A stretch of DNA of 64,000 nucleotides from positions 17,284,089-17,348,088 of the forward strand of contig JAJEKV010000005.1 in the NCBI GenBank assembly GCA_021234155.1, in the 5' to 3' direction. The position numbers and the translations under genes are program-made. Of this stretch, positions 23,061-33,718 are shown piece after piece. Within the stretch, counting starts at the first letter, position 1. Each line of letters starts with the position of its first letter. The stretch comes from Isoetes taiwanensis. Lineage: Eukaryota; Streptophyta; Lycopodiopsida; Isoetales; Isoetaceae. Below the pieces are notes generated by a model. It saw nothing but the letters and a program-made list of their open reading frames with translations. It was not told where the DNA came from and did not search any database.

Positions 23061-24469
23061 ATACAAGGTTAGCATACAGCATAATCATATCATAAATACC
23101 ACCACGAAGGGTGGCACATCCATCCAACTGATAATAACAGAGAAGATGCATTTAATACTAGAGAAAACACCCAAACCCATGGTTCTACCCCGGCTCAAAC
23201 TCCAGTGAGGATCGACTGACGGCTGGGTCTCAAGAGATCAGCAGACCGAATCTTGGCATGGCGTTGGCTGGCATAGAACATTGGCTAGGGTTGTCCACTC
23301 CATCCGCCCCTCCTGTGCACACTTTGCAGATGAGTCGAATCACGCTATGGCATCACTATAGCCTTCCGGAGACACAGACTCAAGGTATCACCCTTCGAGC
23401 CTACTCCAGGTTTCATGAAGACCTGTCCGATGAGGCAGGTCGGGGAAGCGTCCCCTTCCAGGATCACAGCGGTTCCATGGGTGAGCTAGAGGATACGTGC
23501 CGCATCAGCGACCCCCGCATCCCTACCCGACTTACTCCCCTAAATCTACTCAAAGTACAGGGTGCCCCATACGGGTCACACCTCTGCACCCAGGGAGTGT
23601 CAGACCCATACCCGGCCCTCTACGTGACCGGCTATCAGGCCTAGCCCACTGTAGGAGTCCCAGGAGCCTTGTATGTTTGTGCAAGACCCCACCCCCACTT
23701 CACCACTGCGTCCCTTCTCTGGTGTTAAGCAATTCCATAGCATCCACGACTCGGTGGTCTCTTGTGCACAGGCCGCAGTAATTGGGAATTAAAGGAGCTA
23801 CTAGGAGCATACTAAAGCATAAGGCACAGAGGTCTCTACCCCCCTCTAATCCCTGCTTTACGGAAGGCTAACAGAGATACTTTCATAGATTCATCCATCC
23901 ATTCATAATAAAGCATAATCCATAATTGAAATGTAATCCTAATTATCAGAGAAGGGTTAATCCTAACAGAGATAACCAGAGAAGACTAACTGAGAGACTA
24001 TCCTAGAAACTCAAGCTGGACTACCCACTCACCCGAGTTTCTGCTAGAACCGTTATCATGGGGCGCCTCCATCCTTCAGCAACTTGGGTGCTCAGCAACA
24101 ACTTCGGCAGCTTGGGTGTTCAGCAACAGCTTCAGCAACTTGGGCGCTCAGCTGCTCCTCCTCTTGGCTCGATTTTGGGGTCAAATGGGATGAGGGTTCC
24201 ATGTTGATGCCCCAAGTTAGCATTCCCATGCTAGCCAATCGAATTTGGCCAGGTGGCACCTTCCTAAGTAATCAATTAATGTAATTGAGTTAATTGAATA
24301 CTATTTCCTTAATTATAGGTAATTATCCTTTATTAATTAATTTAGCATAGCTAAATTAATCCCTTTTAGGTCAACCCCCTAGGTTAAGATACCCCATGAT
24401 GGCATACCTTTACTGGGTGACGTGTCAGTATATTTATACATATACCGTATAAATACGTGGAACGTCACA
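23050..24469 (-). mobile_element. Probable 3' LTR region of the gypsy element
   Basis: On the minus strand the LTR begins TGTGACGTTCC at 24469, directly after a purine tract. A TATA-like box (TATACGGTATATGTATAAAT) lies 20-45 bp in. The far (left) edge cannot be fixed, because the matching 5' LTR is not found; 23050 is an estimate. Inside, a 28-bp unit (CAGCAACTTGGGTGCTCAGC-like) is repeated three times at about 24075-24160. Confidence 0.5.
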
Positions 24470-24482
24470 TTCTCCCCCCCTT
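24470..24482 (-). promoter_or_regulatory. Polypurine tract of the gypsy element
   Basis: Minus-strand AAGGGGGGGAGAA directly precedes the LTR start TGTGACG. This is the plus-strand DNA primer of an LTR retrotransposon and marks the 3' end of the internal region. Confidence 0.75.
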
Positions 24483-25138
24483 AGAAATAATGTTGTCCTC
24501 AGCATTGGAGTTAGTTAAACAAGTGAGGGTTAATCGAAAACTGCAATAAACGAAAGTATACATAAAAAGGAAGGTAATTCCTTATTTCCAAAGGTAATAG
24601 CATTAAAGCTTAAAACATGTAAGAGTTTAAGCACCAAGATGCACTTGACATACTTATCATAAGAAGGTTTAAGGACCGAAGTCCGATATCAAACATGACA
24701 GTAACAAAAAGGTAACACATGTAGACAAGATAACTGGAAAAAGTCGGGCCATCAGCAACCCTCTATACATGGGCAGGTCATGTACTGCTCACTGGTTTGC
24801 ACATGTCAATACATCAGTATATATAGATAAGATAAATAGGTTGTGGTTGAAGGGACCACCCCCTATGAGAAATAAAAGAAAAACCTATCTACAAGGGAAG
24901 CTATCATGCCTATGGTTCGCAATTCATTGCGGCGTAAGGAATGGCCAAGTTCCCATTAAAGCCGGGATTAAGGCGGCCTATCAATTACATGCTTCTCAAG
25001 CAATTCGCGGTCATGCCCACATTGACAATACACCACGTCCTAGAGAACACGAAGGTGATCTCATCATCGGTAACTATTATTAACCACGATGCATCTACCC
25101 CTCTATTGCATGATTCTCAGCGAATCAAGCCTTCAAGC

Positions 25139-26083
25139 TTACCGCCGGGAGCAGGGTTGATAGCATCGTTGATGGTGCCACATGGTGCGGCCCTGAGATT
25201 CCCGCATGAAGTCCGGATAATGCTTCTCAAGGTCTATCTTCATCACCCACATAGCATCCTCAACTGGCAAGTGTTTCCACTTAACCAAGTATTGCAGCAT
25301 CTGACTCCTTCTGGTCTGCTTATAGGCTCGATCAAGAAGAGTTTCAGGCACTATATCTAGATGCTATTCTGTCATTTCAAGAAGGGTGGGTGTATCCAAG
25401 ATCTCCTCTGGATCTGGGGTGTGTTGCTTCAGAAGACTCACGTGAAAGACCTTGTGGATCTTCAAGCGGGGTGGCAAATCCAAGCGATATGCCTGTTCTC
25501 CAACACGTTCAATGATTTGGAACGGCCCAGCCCATCTGGGTGCCAGCATCTTGTAGTTACCAATCTTAAGCTTGGCTTGTTTTACCTTAATCTTAAGCCA
25601 AACTAATTCGCCCACCTGGAAGACTCGTGGGGTTCTGTGCTTATCCGCTACACTCTTCTGACGACTGCGTGCAGCCAATAAGTAACCACGAACTTCTTCA
25701 ACCAAAGCTTGCATTTCCAAGAGGAGTTGTTGAGAAACCTCCACTTTAGAAACGGGATTATGCCATGTGTCTGGAGTAAGGCATTGATAACCATAATTTA
25801 TCATAAAGGGAGACATTCTGGAAGACTCCTGTTTCATGCTGTTATAGGCTAGTCAGCCCATTGTGATTTCTTACTCCACACATAACTTCGTAGCATATCC
25901 TCTATAATACGATTGGTACGCTCTGTCTGACCATCCGTCTGAGGATGATATGCCGTACTCATAGCAAGCTTGGTTTGGATGGTGGCAAAGAAATCTTTCC
26001 AGAATGCACTTACGAATTTGGGATCCCTATCGGATACAATAACTCGTGGCATTCCGTGCAATCTGAAGATCTCCTTTGCAAAA
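25139..26083 (-). pseudogene. pol: Ty3/gypsy integrase C-terminal half and chromodomain
   Basis: Minus-strand continuation of the gypsy polyprotein. At 25849-26083 lies the integrase core with VIVSDRDPKF (second Asp) and AYHPQTDGQTERTNR (third acidic residue). At 25364-25837 lies the C-terminal domain (VGELVWLKI, APRWAGPFQIIERVG, VFHVSLLKQH). At 25139-25351 a chromodomain reads YLVKWKHLPVEDAMW. The chromodomain places the element among plant chromoviruses, which target heterochromatin. Frame changes near 25840 and 25360 break the reading frame. At 26083 the gene is cut by the DNA transposon and resumes at 33332. Confidence 0.9.
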
Positions 26084-26116
26084 GGGTGCTTTTTTGCTTA
26101 ACCTACCCAACTTTTT
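26084..26116 (+). repeat. Left terminal inverted repeat
   Basis: Reads GGGTGCTTTTTTGCTTAACC then TACCCAACTTTTT inward. Against the right end it matches GGGTG, a T-run, TTAA, TAC-CAACTTTTT. The left flank ends in TTTGCAAAA (TTTT on the gypsy coding strand). Confidence 0.85.
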
Positions 26117-26392
26117 GAAGTTATAGCACCTTACCAGCACCTAAATTAACGAGCACGGACGGGCTCGGACGGGCTCATGATGGGCTCGTGACGTGTTTGA
26201 AGTGACGGACTGACGGGTTCTGACGGCTTCAATTCCGACGGTTATACTCTGACGGCCATCATCATAGAATTTTCGCGCGCAGCCACCTTACCTTGCATTC
26301 GAGCTCTTGAACAAACTTATCTCCCAAGCTTTGTGTATTTATACTCTGTTTTTCTTCCTTTGCAATTCCGGCAGCTCTTTTGCAACTATACC

Positions 26393-28027
26393 ATGAGTTC
26401 TCCCCAGGCGCCAGAGGTATCGCATTTTTTGCTATCTTTTTTTAGAAAATGTTTGTGCTTCAGCAAATTTATAACGCAAAGTACTCAAATGTAAGTGGTT
26501 TTTACTGTTTTATTATATTTCAGCTGAAGCCAGCAAGAACACAGTATGAATTTGCTGAGTTTCGGAAAGTGGAGTCGTCTGGAAGAAAGCCAAGCCAAAT
26601 CAAGGCAAAAGAAATATCAAATGCTGAATTTTTATCGGTTTTGAAGTTCCTTTGAGGTCGGGAAGATCAACATCAAGAAATCAAGCTGCATTCGAAAGCG
26701 AAGTTCAATGAACTCCTTCGAAAAGTATACGAATGGCCCTACCAACAATGAAGTGAGGACTCGTTTTGCAAGAGCATTTGTATGGCGAGAACACCCCTAA
26801 GGCTTTGGGTGACCCGAAAATTACAAGGTAAATTGGGCATCTTTAGCAGCAGACTCCCACAGATTTTCTGTAGTTCATAAGAGTAAAGATCATGAAGTAA
26901 ATTGTTTTGAAGCTAACCTCAATGTGATTATCAATCACATTAGAAGCTTGTCAGACATGCAAAAGAAAACTGAAGAAGAAATTAAAGGAAAAAAGGCAGC
27001 TTTGTTGAAGAAGGTAGGTGCGATTACAATGTCTTTGATGCTACTTGCACTTTATTGTACAAGCAAATTTCAGAGAAGAGAGAATCTATCAAACTTTACA
27101 GTGCAGATTTGCCTAACAACCAAGCTTTGGTTGCATACTTGAAGAAAGAAGAAGCAAGTTTAATGGATTTACTTTCTGAAACTATTGGGAGTGCTAATGT
27201 TGTTGATGCAGAAAAGTTGAAGGAAGAAATCAAATCCTTGGAAGTGAATATTGAAGCATATGGCCATAGGATGGAGTTTTGGAATGCAAAAGTCAAACAC
27301 ATATCCGCTATCAGATTTCAGCCAAAGGTAAGAAGGAACTCAAAGTTCACATGGGTGTTTATGATGCGCCTCGAGATCAATTTCTTTGAAAGATGTGAAG
27401 GTTGTGGTTTGAGTTTTAGCTCGATTGAGTTTTCTTATCAAGTTATCATGTGATCATAAATTTCATGTTTCTTTGCTTTGGTTACGTCTTGGATACAATG
27501 CATTGTACGATTGGCGAGGTTGTGGGGTAGAAGTGCACGACAAGCTTGAGCAAGAACTTGGTTACTTTAAAGCAGATGAAGATGAAGTAACCGAGGAGTA
27601 TGAAGAGTCTTCTGATGAAGATGTGAAGGTGACAAAGGTCACAAAGGTGAAAGGAAAAGGTAAAGACATGGGTGAGGATTCCAACTCTGTTACAACTAAG
27701 TATGACAAACCTATTTCCAAAGATTTTGTTGCTAAGAGGAAAGGCAAGAAGAAGATTCTTAGGAGTAGCAACAAGAAAGCAAGATCAGGAAGTCAGTCAA
27801 GTCCTAAGACTGTAACTAGTCCTGAACGTGAGATCCCAACAACTCATGTTACACCAGGTTCTCCACTTGCTTCTCCTGTTACACATGCTTCTCCTGTTAC
27901 ACCTGCTTCTCCAGTTACAGCTCCAACACATGAAGAGCCTACTCCTTCAAAGTCACCATTCACAGATATCCAATCTGATGAGGAAGACCTCACTCTTGCA
28001 GAGAAGTTTATAAGGAAATTTGGATAA
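26393..28027 (+). pseudogene. Coiled-coil/RING-like accessory gene of the transposon
   Basis: Exon 1 (26393-26416) encodes MSSPQAPE and has a GTATCG donor. Exon 2 starts after TATTTCAG at 26524: YEFAEFRKVESSGRKPSQIK, KEISNAEFLSVL, then, after a frame change, NELLRKVY and TNGPTNNEVRTRFAR. A coiled coil follows (about 26890-27325) across an intron at about 27015-27061. A degenerate RING-like motif follows: CEGCGLSF, CDHKFHVS, WRGCGVEVHD. The tail is Lys/Glu-rich, then repeats ASPVTHASPVTPASPV, and ends acidic (27540-28027). Domain order, intron-1 position and several words match the gene at 4541-6435. The RING-like motif lacks some ligands (FHVS replaces HVSC). Frame changes near 26660-26740 suggest inactivity. 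Its conservation in two copies points to a role in transposition, unproven. Confidence 0.6.
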
Positions 28028-29085
28028 GCAGATTGCTAGCTTTTGCGAGGTTAAAAAGTTGAAGTTTGGTTTTGAAACAATCTTAAGTTTTCAATGTTAA
28101 CTGCTCTGTCAGGTAAATTTTGAGTATGATCTGCAATTTTGTGAATATATGACAGGTCTCTAAGTTATTGAATATGTAAACTACATGTTGAATATGTGAC
28201 AGGTCTGCAATTTTTTGAATGTGACCATGTCTGTAACCACTTGAATATATGAACTTTGTGCTTCTTTAAAATTTTTGTATTTTTTTTTCTTCATTGGTTG
28301 AGTTCTCTTGTTTATGCAAAGTGTTTTGTACACTGTAACCAATTCTTACAATTCAAGCGATATACGCAATACCACGGAAGAATTAAAACAATTCAAATGA
28401 TATTCAAACAATTCAATTGATATTACGCAATACCACGGAAGTATACGCAATACAATTCAAACATGCATACTGACTCAAATTCTATTTGCCCTTTCCCATG
28501 GTTTATGGCTTGCACACAATCTTAAAGATCATCGAGGAGACAATTCCAAGTGATTATACTACTAAAGAAACTTTGAACACTCTGTTGCAAATCTTAGCTC
28601 ACTGCCCGGGTCATTGACCAATTTTTGACCTGGTCAATGACGATCTTTTGAAATAGCTAAGTGCATCTGACTTGAGAGAAAGTTTTATATCTACTTAAGT
28701 ACATCTCTCAAGCATATAAACCAATTTGGATTCAACACGAAATACATTAAGGCCTGCTAGCATTTGGCATTTGAAGTACACAGTCTTTTTTCGGAATTGG
28801 GAAATCGATTGCAAAGCGTGGCCGAGCTTCATTCTTGCAAGATCAAGGTATAGATTGGTTGCCATGTGCAACTTTGGAGGTCCTGCACCAACTCAATTGA
28901 GGGATTACCGGGATACGCAACCAAATCTTACATTTCAAAATAAACACGCAACTAGTTCTTACTATTCAAACTAGATTCTGCAATAGCAAAAAAAGAATGA
29001 AACTTTTCTTTATTACTTGAATATGAATGTTACAATTGAATACAATTTGGTTAGCACTAGCAATGCTTGTATGATAGTAAAGAAT
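28028..29085. other. Spacer between convergent transposon genes
   Basis: AT-rich non-coding DNA. At 28350-28460, CGCAATACCACGGAAG and CAATTCAA-type words are directly repeated. A strong hairpin lies at 28610-28641 (see its own entry). ATATGACAGGTCT-like words are repeated near 28145 and 28195. Confidence 0.5.
28610..28641. terminator. 11-bp-stem hairpin between convergent genes
   Basis: GTCATTGACCA (28610-28620) and TGGTCAATGAC (28631-28641) form a perfect 11-bp stem with a 10-nt loop. It lies midway between the 3' ends of the two convergent genes. A 3'-end or subterminal binding role is a guess. Confidence 0.4.
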
Positions 29086-32000
29086 TCATTTGGTTCCATT
29101 TCTCATTGAAGAACTCGGTGCAGGCTCATCCTCATCTACTAAGCTATCTGCATAAAGACTACTCTTGTGCTCCAAAACTCGATCTAAAAGATGATCATGA
29201 ACATCCTTTGGAAGTTTGTATATGTTTTCACTTCACTTGACCACCATATCAAAAGCAACACGACATGACCAAGTGGCTGTATGCATTGCACTCTGGTGCA
29301 TCTTCAAGCAATTCAAATTCACTACCTCCTAAAAACTTATAATACTTACCTGAGAGGACCACTTCTCTTCTAGCAAATTTAGCACCCCATGCATCTTTAA
29401 AGGCCCTCTCTACAATGTGTTTAGGCTTAGTGCATTTGATGATGTAGAAGTCTACCTGTTCCTTGTTGTTGGCCTCAGATGGTACTGCAAAATTATCCCC
29501 AACATCAACTACATCAGAAACCCATTCATGATCCCCTTCATAGATAGGACCTGTAATGTTTCAGCTCGTCTTCAGCAGACTGGAATTAGTTGAGAATAAA
29601 CCCAAGATCCTATTACGCTTTTGTTTATGCACTTCCCAAACTTTCACCCTTTGGTAATTTCTGAAGCAAGCTGAAATCCATATGAGCAACTTTGGTAGGG
29701 TCATTGGAATGCATGTGTCCGATACAATGCAACTTTTCGGAACTGTTAATGTCTTACAATCATGACTGTCACTTCTATCAACCTCATTGATAGCTATCTC
29801 CCAAAAATATATCGCAAAAGGAATCATGTAAAATAACATGCAATGCAAACAACATGTAAAACACGAACCATCGTGTACACGCAAAGGATGATCTCCTTCA
29901 TTGTCACAATCGACTTAAAATGTGCTACGCAAAACACAATTGCATCATGTGCATTCCTTAGTGGTCTTGAATTCCTCTTCAACATCTCATGTGTGAGGGC
30001 TCTTTTATTCTGACACCCGGCACCATCATGCTCACCTAAGGATTGATTCTGAGAATTTTAAAGAAATGCCAATTAAAAAAGAACCAATAAATAAAAGTAA
30101 TTACCTTTGCCATGATATGATGCAAAGAAATTCCAGTGTATTGGTTTTCCAGTGCTTTGAAAGAACCTGCCTAGGAAGTAGAACATCCTTGCTCCTTTAA
30201 ATTGATGGGAACATCCATCGGACCACATGACATGATTCTTGTAATGGACACCCTTGTCAACCAAAGGAAAACTACATGTTTTGCAAACAATGTTGAGCTT
30301 AAGAGTACATCATGTTCTCTATCATCACTTATGTAAAAATGTGTTTCCTTAATGATCTTTCTATTTTGTTCTGTAGAAGGTGGAGCATGCCTATATGTGA
30401 TGTGCACCAAAATGGTGCATTGGTCATTCCTCCAATGCAAGCTTTGTATTTCTTGTTGGATTTTGAAGGTGTAGTTTCTGCAAAGTCAATCAACTGAAAC
30501 TATAGTGTCCTTTGGAAAAGTTGCCAAACACTCCCTAAAGCTGTTTTGCTTGCCATCGGCTTCATAATTATGAGGGATGAATGGAATGAGGAAGGTATCG
30601 ACAAATTGGAACAACTCACGCTCTTGGTGTCGTCTTGTAAACAAGCTTGTTGACGAGGTTTGGGAGCTTCCTACAAAGAAGCAAAACATATATCAATTAC
30701 CACCTTTTTGGATTTAACATTTCAAGTTACTTGTAATACCTTCTTCTTAGCCCGGATCTTCTTTTCGACCTGAATTCTCATCAACGAGTCTTACCGGCAC
30801 CACCTTTCTTACGTCACGAATTCTCGTGCAGCGATCTTGCCAAGACCACCTTTTTCTTGACCGGCCTTTGTTCTTCCTGCGAGTCTTCTCAGCTCCTTTC
30901 TTCTTAACAAGTTTTTCCTTCAACAAATGTTACCTTGTCCTCCTCATAAACTGTTATGTTCAAAAGAAGAGTTTGAGTTTGAAAAGAATATCTCATTTAA
31001 GAATAACAATTTGAATTACCTTATCAAATGTCTTCCAATCTACTTGATGGTTCAACTTGTAATCTCTTTCTTTTGGACAAGTTGGCACTTTGTTTTTTCC
31101 ACAAGCCTTGCATTTAAGCAGCAGACAATTATGTTGATGCCACTCTTCTGATTCATCCTTAGGACATACCAAAGATCTCCAAAGCTCAGAGGTTGAAGCA
31201 TATGTAGCTTTAGATGCATTGCAGGTTGGTCCTATACCACATACATCACAATTGCATGTGCAATTTGGACCATGGAGGTCCTGATCTAATCTTACTTTGT
31301 TTATGGCTGTCTCACAAAGTCAACTCTCAAATGGTAGATACTGTGACAAGTCTCTCTATCTTTTACCTTCGACATATGGAGGCTTTAGAGCATGGAATGC
31401 TGTAAATGATATTTGAAAGTATGGATATTGCCTTTCAAATCGTTGGAAGAAAACTTGCTGCAGAAACAGCAACAACATATCAACAACCTTAAGTTGAAAA
31501 TCTTAAACCTTAACAATTTGAAAACAAATTGCTTTAAAATTACATGTGTCTCTTCAAGAAAGTGTAGTGCATGCAATATCTTCTTTCCAGAAGTTGCTTT
31601 TATCTTGATGACATGTTTCTTACATGGGGAAACTCTTGTATTGTGTCTCCAAAAATCCACCACTAGTTTTCTCGTCATAAGAGAGTTTGTCACATCTAAT
31701 CTTATTTTTGAACATGGACCATGGACCCTCACCAAGTTAAAGCATCTACTCTTCTTCTTCGGCCGGTTGTGACAATCTTTACGTTCAGGCATAGAGTTCT
31801 GGAGAAAGCTGATTTGTTAATATTGGTATTGACAGCATAAACCATGGCAGCAATTCTTGCCCTCTTAATATCTGTTTTATTCTCATTCTTATGATCTGCA
31901 AAAGAGTTCTTTAAATTCTCCACAATTTTCTTCATTCTGATTCATCCTTGGAGTTAGGAACAACAAGTTCGGGGTAGCCACAAAGCATACTTAATTATCT

Positions 32001-32998
32001 CTTTCCTATCCCTACAACTTGCATTAACAAGAACCTTTTTCACCTTCTTTGCAACCTTTTTGATAGCATTCTCTTCTTCCATGTGCTTAGATCACCTTGG
32101 AGCAATGCTTCTTCATCTGCTGCAATTTCCCTTTGCCTCTTAAGCTCTCTCTCTTTTCTCCTTAACTCAGCTCTATACCTTCTAAAAGCATGACAATCTG
32201 CTAGAAAAAAAGAATCTGAAGTGAAAAAAGTCAAAGAAACCTTTGTAGAGTTGTTAAATCATGCAAACCTTGCTTACCTTGAAAATGAGGTTGATCATGA
32301 CATTGGGTTCCTTGTGTATTATCTTGGTGACACCCTTCATAACAAGAAAGACAACAAAGATTAGCAAAAGAAAAGTTCAAAGTAAATTCAAGGAATCCAA
32401 TTCCTTGAAATCGACTTAAAGAAGGTTGCACACCTTCTTCATTTTGGACATCTTGAGTTCCCTGTTGGCGCCACCCTTCAGACTCTTGGAAATCACCTTC
32501 ATAGTAAGAAGGTTGCAAATCTTCATGAAATGCAGACTCTTCATTGTCTCCATAAGGTTCGGGATTGTGACAGTAAACATTTTCTAGAATTAAAGCAAAC
32601 ATCAACAAATAAGGAAAGAAATCAACAACAAATATGTAAGTTCAAAATTACCTGAATCTATAGGAATTGATGTAGCCATATGTAAGCGATCTTGTCCGGC
32701 TTCTTTCGGTTCAAAGCAAACTCATAGATTAATATGCATTTCAGCATACATGAAAATGAAATGCATCATGATCCTCAATTACCATGGTAAATATCTAGCA
32801 CAAATTAAGCTTGCATTAGGCTGAAACTTGTTGGCTCGTTCTTGAATGCACTTGCGGATTGGCGACAAATTGCATTAGCAATTCGGGAACAACTGCCAAA
32901 AATTTCAGTCGACGACGGAAAACTTGGAGGCTAGATAGCGGTTTTGCAACATCAAAATTAACTTGATTCTTGCACGGATGCGAAAAGCTTCTCTCCAT
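29086..32998 (-). pseudogene. Transposase gene with several introns (WSDG-type)
   Basis: A TATAAATACC box lies at about 33046-33056. Exons read by GT-AG and frame: 32679-32652 (MATSIPIDS), 32583-32434 (acidic), 32334-32278 (CHQDNTQGTQCHDQPH), 32215-32096 (basic helix, YRAELRRKERELKRQRE), then about 31935-31400 (NTRVSPCKKHVIKIK). The catalytic region holds THFYISDDREHDV (near 30330) and VMWSDGCSHQFKGARMFYF then HWNFFASYHGKG (30264-30105). A 69-bp intron at 30104-30036 joins HGKG to EHDGAGCQNKRALTHEM. The C-terminal part has KYYKFLGG and YKLPKDVHDHLL, and the stop is at 29086. SDD, WSDG and HGKGEHDG are the conserved blocks of a transposase family seen in cnidarians, protists and early plants; I infer that the Asp residues are catalytic. 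A frameshift lies near 30300. Confidence 0.65.
30036..30104 (-). other. 69-bp GT-AG intron in the transposase gene
   Basis: Minus-strand donor GCAAAG|GTAATT and acceptor AATCCTTAG|GTGAGC. Splicing joins two halves of the conserved HGKG/EHDG block exactly in frame. This is good evidence that the gene was spliced in its host. Confidence 0.75.
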
Positions 32999-33299
32999 TC
33001 CGCCATGTATTTAATTGGAGAAATCTAGCGACAAAAGAAATTCATGGTATTTATACTCGAAGAACTTCAAAACCGCCAAATTTACTTTCAAATTGCTTGC
33101 GAACATGGCATCATCACCCTCGCATCAGCGGCCGCGGATCAACAACCCGCATGGATTCTTTGAAGTGGCAATTTCACGGGGGCCGGATCGATAGCGAAAT
33201 TTGGCGCCCAGGAGGAAATGGCGGGTGAAGTGCTATGACGAGCGAAAAAAATTTCACTTGACGGGTCCAGCACCCGACCAGCACAAGCGTCGCCCACAT

Positions 33300-33331
33300 A
33301 AAAAGTTGAGTACCTTAAAAAAAACACACCC
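33300..33331 (-). repeat. Right terminal inverted repeat
   Basis: On the minus strand it reads GGGTGTGTTTTTTTTAAGG then TACTCAACTTTTT inward. About three quarters of positions match the left end. The flank ends in CTTTTT on the gypsy coding strand, giving the TTTT duplication. Confidence 0.85.
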
Positions 33332-33718
33332 AAAAAGCAAAGCGGTATCGAAGGTTGTATCCGTGGTACGACATGGCAAGAAATGAGCCATTTTCGACAA
33401 TTTGTCGACCACTACCATCAATGCATCATATCCACAGAGAGTACGTGGAAGGCCCACAATGAAATCCATGGTTATCACTTCCCACTTAGCGTTGGGCACA
33501 TCCAGAGGTTGCAACTCTCCTGGAATCCTTAGTTGCTCAGCCTTGGTTTGTTGACACACTTGACACTGCTTAATGTACCTGGCAATGTCCTTCTTCATAG
33601 AAGGCCAGAAATAACTGGAGCGGATCTTAAAGTAGGTTTTCATGAAACCCGCATGTCCAGCTATAGGGCTGTTATGTGCGTCATGGAGAATTACCTTACG
33701 TACTCCTGAAGTACACAC
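33332..33718 (-). pseudogene. pol: Integrase N-terminal part (H2C2 zinc finger and first Asp)
   Basis: Contains the HHCC finger (HDAHNSPIAGHAGFMKTY, then CQVCQQTKAEQL) and the core start WEVITMDFIVGLP with the first catalytic Asp. It is cut at 33332 by the DNA transposon. It is also separated from RNase H by a frame change near 33700. Confidence 0.9.

Larger units (their letters stand above)
26084..33331. mobile_element. 7.25-kb DNA transposon nested in gypsy integrase
   Basis: The element has imperfect terminal inverted repeats (26084-26116 and 33300-33331) starting GGGTG and ending CAACTTTTT. It is flanked by a TTTT duplication. Removing it with one TTTT copy joins the two gypsy integrase halves in frame, which fixes both ends. 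Inside are two convergent multi-exon genes: a plus-strand coiled-coil/RING-like accessory gene (26393-28027) and a minus-strand transposase gene (about 33000 to 29086). Subterminal DNA on the left is rich in GACGG words (26150-26260). The 4-bp duplication is compatible with the Sola superfamily, but I cannot confirm the superfamily from sequence alone. Both genes have frame damage, so this copy is probably inactive. Confidence 0.85.

Noticed and set aside
33201-33386. 61-codon Lys/Arg-rich plus-strand frame
   Set aside because: It spans the right TIR of the DNA transposon and the antisense of integrase, so it is a chance frame.
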